Positions 58,657 through 64,000 of a stretch of 64,000 bases of DNA are shown here, piece after piece. The notes below the pieces were generated by a model. The model saw only the letters and a list, made by a program, of their open reading frames with translations. It was not told where the DNA came from and ran no database searches. This DNA is from Streptomyces sp. NRRL F-6676 (GTDB lineage Bacteria; Actinomycetota; Actinomycetes; Streptomycetales; Streptomycetaceae): positions 1-64,000 of the forward strand of contig NZ_JOHS01000007.1 of NCBI RefSeq assembly GCF_000725625.1. The letters run 5' to 3'. The translations under genes were made by a program, and so were the position numbers. Every line of letters starts with the position of its first letter. Position 1 is the stretch's first letter.

Positions 58657-58684
58657 CCGGCCGCCGGGGTTTCCCGGCGGCCGG
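58657..58684 (-). terminator. Hairpin after the GH2 gene
   Basis: CCGGCCGCCGGG and CCCGGCGGCCGG pair perfectly around a GTTT loop, 18 bases beyond the stop of the GH2 gene at 58702. Confidence 0.8.
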
Positions 58685-58701
58685 CGGGCTGGTGCCTCTC
58701 G

Positions 58702-61700
58702 TCAGTGGCTCGACACCAGTGACGTGCCGTACCCCTGTGCCGTCACCGCCAGGTCGCCCGTGTGCCGGGCGTCGAGCGGACAGGAGATCACCACCTCGCG
58801 CTCCTCACCGGGCAGCAGCCACACGTAGTTGTCGGAGTAGCGCGCGGGCAGCACCCGGTGGCCCGTGTGGCGGTCGCGCAGCGACAGCCGGACCATCGGC
58901 GCCACGGCACGGCCCTTGTTGCGTACCGTCACGGTGACGGAGGCGTGCCCGGCGTGCCGCGTGGTCCGGCCCCGCGACACCTCGAGCCTGGCCCCGGACA
59001 GGCCGTTGAGCGCCTGCATGTCCTTGGGCTGGTCGTAGCGCCAGTACGTGTTCTCCGACAGCGTCCGGCCGTCGGCGCGGGTCAGGCGCAGCCGCAGCAG
59101 GTGCAGGGGGTGGTCGCCGTCGGGTTCGGTCACCGTGAAGGCCGGTGCCGTCGAGGAGGCGGGAAGGTCGACCGTCTGCCGCTGGGGGGCGGCCAGCCGC
59201 TTCCCGGACAGGTCCAGGAGCTCGGCCTCGACCACCGCGTGGCGCAGCGTCTCGGGCGTGTGGTTGACCGCGATGACCTTCCAGTCCCGCGGGTCGGCCT
59301 GCACGTGATGCGCCTCGCAGCCCGAACGCGATCCGTAGTAACTGCCGTTGACGTCCAGGTCGTAGTCGTAGGTCTGCCACACGGTGCTGTGCCAGGCCGG
59401 GTTGGACATCCACAGCAGCAGTCCGCTCGCGTCCTTCCACAGGTTGGCGTTCCATGCCTCGAAGATGGCCCGCATGGACTCGTAGTTGACGAATTGCGCC
59501 TTGGCGCAGAACTCCTCCAGGGAGGAGGACGCACCCAGGCGCTCGTCGATGGCCGCCTTGTAGCTCTGCGGATTCTGGCCGCCGCGCTCCAGCCAGTCGT
59601 GGTGGTTCCACACCAGGCCGATGGGCCACTCCTTCTCACCGTCGACGAGATGGCGCATGCTCTCGGCGACGGAGACCGTCGGGATGCCGATCTCGGTGTG
59701 GAAACCGAAGGTTCCGTGCGCGTAGAGGTCGGGAGAGAAGTACCGCTTGGGGTCGACCCAGGCGTAGGGACCGCTGCCGCTGGCGATGCCGGCCGCCGAG
59801 TTGCTGAGGTAGGTCACGCCGGGGTGCTCCTCGGCCACGGCGGTCCGGGAGCCCTGGTCGATCTCGCCCGACGGGGTGCCCTCGTTGGCTCCGCACCACA
59901 CGACGATGGACGGGTGCGAGCGGTAGCGGCGGATGGTGTCGCGCACCTGGTCGAGGTAGAGGGCGTGGTTCGGCGGGTCCAGGAACCAGGCGTTCCAGAA
60001 GTCGTTCCACACCAGCAGCCCGTTCTCGTCGCAGCGGGCGTAGAACTCCTCGCGGTTGCTGCTGCCGATCCAGTTGCGGATCATCGTGAAGTTCATGTCG
60101 CGGTGCATCCCGACGACGGCCTCCATGCGTCCGTCGCCCATGCGGCGCAGGAGTTCGTCCCAGCCCCAGTTGCCGCCCCGGCACATCACCTTCACGCCGT
60201 TGACGCTGATCTGGAGCTGGACCGGCTGGTTGTCCACCGCCTTCGCGTCCGTCCACTTCTCCCCGTCGTCGGAGACCTGAACGGTGAAGGTCAGCGCGTA
60301 CGCCGTCTCCCACACCAGGGTGATCCGGTCGAAGTCCTTGGCCTCGCCGAGGTCGACGCGGATCCACTGGTTGTCGGAGTAGTTCGAGGACCAGCGGGTG
60401 TTCGGATCGCCGTCGACGGCCGCCGCGGCGGTATTGGCCGCGTTGTCGGTGGAGGAGGCCGACGCGGGAGCGTGCAGCGCGAGGTCGGTGTCCGGCTTGT
60501 CACTGTCGAGGACGGACAGCTGCCACAGGGAGGCGCCATAGCCGGTGGCCCGGCGGCCGGCGAGGATCCGGACCCAGCGGGCGTGCTGCCGGCCGATGTC
60601 CACCTTCTGCTCGAAGCGGTTGGAGCCGGGCTCGAAGGCGACCGGGTTCTCGGAGAAGTAGTCGTACTGGCGCAGGCCGACCCGGACGGTGCGCCCGTCG
60701 CTCTCCGTCCGGCCGACCGAGGCGGTGACCTCCAGGTCGTGCAGGGTGGGATCGCCGTAGCCGTTGGGCCACCACAGCTCGGGGTTCTTCAGCCGCAGGG
60801 CGGGGAAGTCCTTCGGCGCGAAGACCACGTCGGTGCTCGCGCCGCCGTCGACCCGCACGTCCTTGCTGACCCGCACGCCACCGAGCCGGGCCTTGACCGT
60901 CACGGTCCGGGCCGACGCGGCCGCGTTGCGCACGGGCACGGTGAGGGTGACCTCGGCCCGGGAGCGGTCCGGCAGGCCGGGCAGCACCGTGTTCACGGCC
61001 GGGTCGGCGACGACGGCGTCGCCGGTCGCGCGCAGCCGGACGTGGTTCCAGATGCCCATCACCCGGTCGCGCACGGCAGGCATCCAGTCCCAGCCGGTCA
61101 CCGCCAGGTAGGTCGGGCCGTTGCGCATCATCGTGTCCGAGCCGGCGTCGGCGTAGGACACGCCGTTGGAGCCCCGGTCGCCCGGGCTGCCGGGATAGGG
61201 CATCGGGTCGATGCGCACGGCCAGGACGTGCTCGCCCCTGGCGGAGAGCTTGTCGGTCACGTCGAACGCGCCGCGGGCGGTGGGATGGTCCAGCTCGCCC
61301 ACCTTGGTGCCGTCGAGCCAGATCTCCGCCTTGTGATTGATGCCGTCCAGTTCGAGCCAGACGCGGTGCCGGCCGTGGGAGGTGAGCCCGTGCGGGACGG
61401 AGAAGGAGCGCCGGTACCACCAGGACGCCTTGCCGAGCGCCTCGGGGATGTGCAGGTTGTTCATGCCCTTCACCGGGTCGGGCAGGTGTCCCTCGGCGAC
61501 GAGGGAGGCGAGGATCGTGCCCGGCACCTGGGCGCGCAGCCAGCGGGAGGTGTCGATGCCGGACGCGGACAGCCGGGCCCCGTCGTCGGTGCCGGCGAAC
61601 TCCTCCAGCGTGACGTTCCACCCCGACTCCAGCGGCACCGTGCCGTCCGCCGCGACCTTCAGCGCCGGGGCCGGGCGGGCGCCGCTGGTCCACTCGGTCC

Positions 61701-62388
61701 AGCCCGTCGCCTTCGGCCGTCTGCCCGGAGCGGTGCCGTACACCTGGAGGCCGTTGAGGCCGAGCGGGTTGTCGTTGGACAGTCCGGTGCCGACCATACG
61801 GATCCAGCGGGCGGTCACCGGCTCGTCAAGGGTGATCTCGACCGTGCCGCCCTTGTCGGTGGAGCCTTCGTACACCTTCTGCCAGGCCTTGCCGTCCCGG
61901 GAGGCCTCGATGCGGAAGTGCGTGGCGTAGCTGGACAGCACCTCCCAGCCGGTGGTGCCCGCGCGGGGATTGTCGCCGCTGTGCGGCGCGTACACGGTGT
62001 CGCCCTCGGTGGCCTCGAAGACGAGAACCACGGAGGTGACACGGCAGTCGCCTTCCAGGTCGACGGCGACCCACTGGGGGTCGTCGGTGCCGGCGGCCCG
62101 CCACCCGCTGCCGGTGACACCGGCCCGCCCCAGGCGGTCGGTGACGAAGCCGGCGGGTGTGGGCGCGTACGCGGTCGAGGAGACCTCGACGGGGCGGTAG
62201 AGTGCGAGGTCGGCACCGGCCGCCTTGCCCTCCGTCGCGGGGGCCGCGGCCGCGGGCGCGGCGGCGGCCCGGTCGGGCAGCGCGCCGACGAGGCTCACGC
62301 TCGCGAGCACGGTGGCCGATGCGGTGAGGAACGTCCGGCGCGACTGGTGCGTGTCGGAGGCGGCGGCGCCTGTGTGGTCGTCGCGCAT
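58702..62388 (-). CDS. Tat-exported GH2 glycosidase (exo-beta-glucosaminidase/mannosidase-like)
   Basis: A 1228-residue secreted enzyme. SRRTFLTASATVLASVSLVG is a twin-arginine signal. A discoidin (F5/8C) domain covers about 60-215, then the GH2 sugar-binding domain (VWLELDGINHKAEIWLDGTK, GWDWMPAVRDRVMGIWNHV), an Ig-like domain (470-590), and a second discoidin domain (about 630-715, DTDLALHAPASASSTDN, TVQVSDDGEKWTD) nested before the barrel. The barrel starts at VNGVKVMCRGGNWGWDELL. The acid/base Glu is in VVWCGANEG (about 829) and the nucleophile Glu probably in GFHTEIGIPTVS. The layout fits CsxA-like exo-glucosaminidases or beta-mannosidases. The GH92 gene next to it favours mannose-containing glycans. 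Confidence 0.85.
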   Translation of the reverse strand: MRDDHTGAAASDTHQSRRTFLTASATVLASVSLVGALPDRAAAAPAAAAPATEGKAAGADLALYRPVEVSSTAYAPTPAGFVTDRLGRAGVTGSGWRAAGTDDPQWVAVDLEGDCRVTSVVLVFEATEGDTVYAPHSGDNPRAGTTGWEVLSSYATHFRIEASRDGKAWQKVYEGSTDKGGTVEITLDEPVTARWIRMVGTGLSNDNPLGLNGLQVYGTAPGRRPKATGWTEWTSGARPAPALKVAADGTVPLESGWNVTLEEFAGTDDGARLSASGIDTSRWLRAQVPGTILASLVAEGHLPDPVKGMNNLHIPEALGKASWWYRRSFSVPHGLTSHGRHRVWLELDGINHKAEIWLDGTKVGELDHPTARGAFDVTDKLSARGEHVLAVRIDPMPYPGSPGDRGSNGVSYADAGSDTMMRNGPTYLAVTGWDWMPAVRDRVMGIWNHVRLRATGDAVVADPAVNTVLPGLPDRSRAEVTLTVPVRNAAASARTVTVKARLGGVRVSKDVRVDGGASTDVVFAPKDFPALRLKNPELWWPNGYGDPTLHDLEVTASVGRTESDGRTVRVGLRQYDYFSENPVAFEPGSNRFEQKVDIGRQHARWVRILAGRRATGYGASLWQLSVLDSDKPDTDLALHAPASASSTDNAANTAAAAVDGDPNTRWSSNYSDNQWIRVDLGEAKDFDRITLVWETAYALTFTVQVSDDGEKWTDAKAVDNQPVQLQISVNGVKVMCRGGNWGWDELLRRMGDGRMEAVVGMHRDMNFTMIRNWIGSSNREEFYARCDENGLLVWNDFWNAWFLDPPNHALYLDQVRDTIRRYRSHPSIVVWCGANEGTPSGEIDQGSRTAVAEEHPGVTYLSNSAAGIASGSGPYAWVDPKRYFSPDLYAHGTFGFHTEIGIPTVSVAESMRHLVDGEKEWPIGLVWNHHDWLERGGQNPQSYKAAIDERLGASSSLEEFCAKAQFVNYESMRAIFEAWNANLWKDASGLLLWMSNPAWHSTVWQTYDYDLDVNGSYYGSRSGCEAHHVQADPRDWKVIAVNHTPETLRHAVVEAELLDLSGKRLAAPQRQTVDLPASSTAPAFTVTEPDGDHPLHLLRLRLTRADGRTLSENTYWRYDQPKDMQALNGLSGARLEVSRGRTTRHAGHASVTVTVRNKGRAVAPMVRLSLRDRHTGHRVLPARYSDNYVWLLPGEEREVVISCPLDARHTGDLAVTAQGYGTSLVSSH

Positions 62389-62497
62389 GGGCTACTCCTT
62401 GATGTGGTTCGCTGTGGTTCGCTGCGGGTGAGGAGAAGGGAAGAAGGGGGAATGACCGACAGCCGGTGTGGCGTGGGCCGCCGGGCACTGTGGTGGG

Positions 62498-62534
62498 GGG
62501 CGGGTGGCTCACCGTGCCGGTGAGCCACCCGCCC
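62498..62534 (-). terminator. Perfect 17-bp hairpin between the GH92 and GH2 genes
   Basis: GGGCGGGTGGCTCACCG and CGGTGAGCCACCCGCCC pair without mismatch around a three-base loop, 11 bases after the GH92 stop. It is the longest hairpin found and should make the GH2 gene a separate unit. Confidence 0.85.
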
Positions 62535-62544
62535 ACTGGTGCGG

Positions 62545-64000
62545 TCAGCCGGCGGTCTCCACGCGGACGCCGGCCAGCCAGCCGCCCCAGCCGTCCTCGG
62601 GACGGCTGTCGGAGAAACGCAAGGACAGGCCGCTGCCGTCGCCGCCCGCCTGCCGGCGCAGGTCGGCGATGTCCAGCGTGCGCCGGTCGCGGTTGGACTG
62701 GAACATCACGGGGTCGGGCTCACGCAGGACGGTGGTCCAGTGTGTGCCGTCCGTGGACGCCTCGACCTGGAACTGGTTGGCGATGTCGAGTGTCACCTTG
62801 CCCCGGCTGCCCGCGGGAACGGGCAAACGGTACGTGAACGACGTGTCGTTGTCGGTGTAGCGGGCCCAGCCGCCGGCGCCGTCACCGGTGGTCTGCGAGC
62901 CGTCGTCCGCGACGAGGACGTCGTGTTCGGAGTCGGTGTTCGGTTCGATCTCGGTGACATCACCGACCACCTGGGCGTTGCCCTGGCCGCTCACCGTCCA
63001 GCCCGTCCAGCTCGCGGTCACCCCGATGTGCTGGGTGCCGGGGGTGGCGTCGGCGGCTGCGGTGACCGCGAGGGTGACCGTCTTAGCCGTGCCCGGGGCG
63101 AGGTTCTCGACCCGGGTGTGGGCGGGGTCGGCGGTCCAGCCGGCGGGCAGGGCGACCGCCAGGTCCGGCGAGAGCGTGCTGTCACCGGCGTTGGTCAGCT
63201 CGGCCTCGACGGACGCCGTCGTTCCCGGGCGCAGGGCCACGTCGGCGACGCTCACCTTCACCGGCGCGGTGGGAATGGTGTCCTTGGTCAGCAGCTCCAC
63301 CTCGGCCAGCGATATCTTCTGCTGCTCGTCGGCGCTGGTGAACCGCAGCCGGTACCGCTCCGTGCTCGCCGGGTGCGCGATCCGGAAGGGCCGGGTCTGG
63401 CCGCGCCAGCGGAACCGCTCCCCGCTGCGGCGGTCCAGCGTTTTCCAGTGCTCACCGTCGTCGGACCCTTCCAGTACCCAGGTTCCCGGGTCCTGGTCGG
63501 GGGCGCCGTCGGAGGAGGTGAGCGTGTAGTACGTCACCTCGGTCCTGCCGCCCCCGTTGACCTGGTAGGCGACCTCGGGGTCGGTGCCGGTCAGAGACAG
63601 GGACGTCTTGGAGGTGTTGTCGAAGAGCGGGGCCATGTCCTGGCCGGAGGCGGACGACGCGTAACCCCGGTCCTTGCCCGTCACGTCGTGCAGCGGACGC
63701 GGAACCTGTCCGGTCTTCGTCGGCGAGAGGGGCACGTCGTATCTGCCGGTGCCCCACGAGGACGGCTTCGCGCCCATGGTGAAGCGCAGGTGGGCGCCGT
63801 TCGCCAGCTCCTTGTGCGAGATCGCCGTGGAGGTGTGGCGCTTGCCGTCGACGGTCAGGTTCCGCACGTAGATGTCGCCCTTGCTGGTGTTCGGGGCGTC
63901 GATCACCACGTCGCCGCCGGGCAGATGCAGGGTCGCCCTCTCGAACAGCGGGGAGCCGATGACGTAGTCACCGCTCGACGTCTGCAACGGGTACAGGCCC
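62545..64000 (-). CDS. GH92-type alpha-mannosidase, C-terminal part (runs off the window)
   Basis: The frame is open to the right edge, so the start lies outside. The first visible part (LYPLQTSSGDYVIGSPLFER, ATLHLPGGDVVIDAPNTSKG, DIYVRNLTVDGKRHTSTAIS) is the end of the GH92 fold of calcium-dependent alpha-1,2-mannosidases. Beyond it come a discoidin-like domain (TWVLEGSDDGEHWKTLDRRS), an NPCBM-associated NEW3-type beta domain (VALRPGTTASVEAELTNAGD, LAPGTAKTVTLAVTAAADAT) and a last carbohydrate-binding-like domain (VEASTDGTHWTTVLREPDPV). The protein is surely secreted. With the GH2 gene it would trim mannose-rich glycans. Confidence 0.85.
   Translation of the reverse strand, partial: GLYPLQTSSGDYVIGSPLFERATLHLPGGDVVIDAPNTSKGDIYVRNLTVDGKRHTSTAISHKELANGAHLRFTMGAKPSSWGTGRYDVPLSPTKTGQVPRPLHDVTGKDRGYASSASGQDMAPLFDNTSKTSLSLTGTDPEVAYQVNGGGRTEVTYYTLTSSDGAPDQDPGTWVLEGSDDGEHWKTLDRRSGERFRWRGQTRPFRIAHPASTERYRLRFTSADEQQKISLAEVELLTKDTIPTAPVKVSVADVALRPGTTASVEAELTNAGDSTLSPDLAVALPAGWTADPAHTRVENLAPGTAKTVTLAVTAAADATPGTQHIGVTASWTGWTVSGQGNAQVVGDVTEIEPNTDSEHDVLVADDGSQTTGDGAGGWARYTDNDTSFTYRLPVPAGSRGKVTLDIANQFQVEASTDGTHWTTVLREPDPVMFQSNRDRRTLDIADLRRQAGGDGSGLSLRFSDSRPEDGWGGWLAGVRVETAG

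Noticed and set aside
58762..62523. A plus-strand ORF of 1253 residues
   Set aside because: It lies fully antisense to the GH2 gene, has a repetitive Val/Gly/Arg composition and no motif. Such mirrors are common in high-GC DNA.

Overview
The window is high-GC DNA with the gene style of Streptomyces: many GTG/TTG starts, ATGA/GTGA/TTGA overlaps, GGAGG-type ribosome binding sites, TetR/MerR/XRE regulators and Tat-exported glycosidases. No rRNA, tRNA or core housekeeping operon was seen. The left half is rich in insertion-sequence relics and broken genes, which suggests an accessory region such as a chromosome arm or a large plasmid. This is inference.

Left third (1-34 kb). This part mixes intact accessory genes with many decayed ones. 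It holds a secreted I36-like inhibitor, a formylglycine-enzyme-like protein, a ribbon-helix-helix/Fic-Doc toxin-antitoxin pair, an ATP-dependent DNA ligase relic, an XRE-cupin regulator facing an MFS stump that carries a GGTGGC expansion, and a methyltransferase whose core is inverted inside its own reading frame. At 8.1-13.8 kb an ABC exporter, an FxLD-type methyltransferase, two Nudix genes (the second a triple-Nudix protein) and a P-loop kinase form a RiPP-like cassette without a visible precursor. An ABC-2 exporter operon and a divergent two-component system follow. From 19.8 to 34 kb there are SDR/TetR and esterase/TetR pairs with clear operators, an orphan WapI-type immunity gene, several IS5-family and integrase relics, a four-copy interspersed repeat of about 95 bp, and a standout gene at 32.8 kb. 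That gene encodes an inositol-polyphosphate-kinase-fold protein behind a leader like those of contractile-injection-system cargo.

Middle (34-55 kb). This is a dense island of small-molecule redox genes: MDR reductase, four F420H2:NADP-oxidoreductase-like Rossmann proteins, an Old Yellow Enzyme, an LLM flavin enzyme, several SDRs, an epoxide hydrolase, alpha/beta hydrolases and aldo/keto reductases. TetR, LysR, AraC, XRE and MerR regulators sit among them, several beside recognisable palindromic operators. Strong hairpins separate several transcription units. The set looks like detoxification or modification of electrophiles and quinones.

Right end (55.5-64 kb). A lipoprotein, a sulfite-oxidase-like molybdoenzyme with a membrane domain and a small membrane protein sit near a long inverted repeat upstream of the two membrane genes. 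They are followed by a Tat-exported GH2 enzyme with a discoidin module nested inside its fold and by the 3' part of a GH92 alpha-mannosidase that runs off the window.

Two cautions apply. Three clean genes are broken by single-base changes in G runs, which may be assembly errors rather than biology. All family calls come from motif reading, not from database searches.
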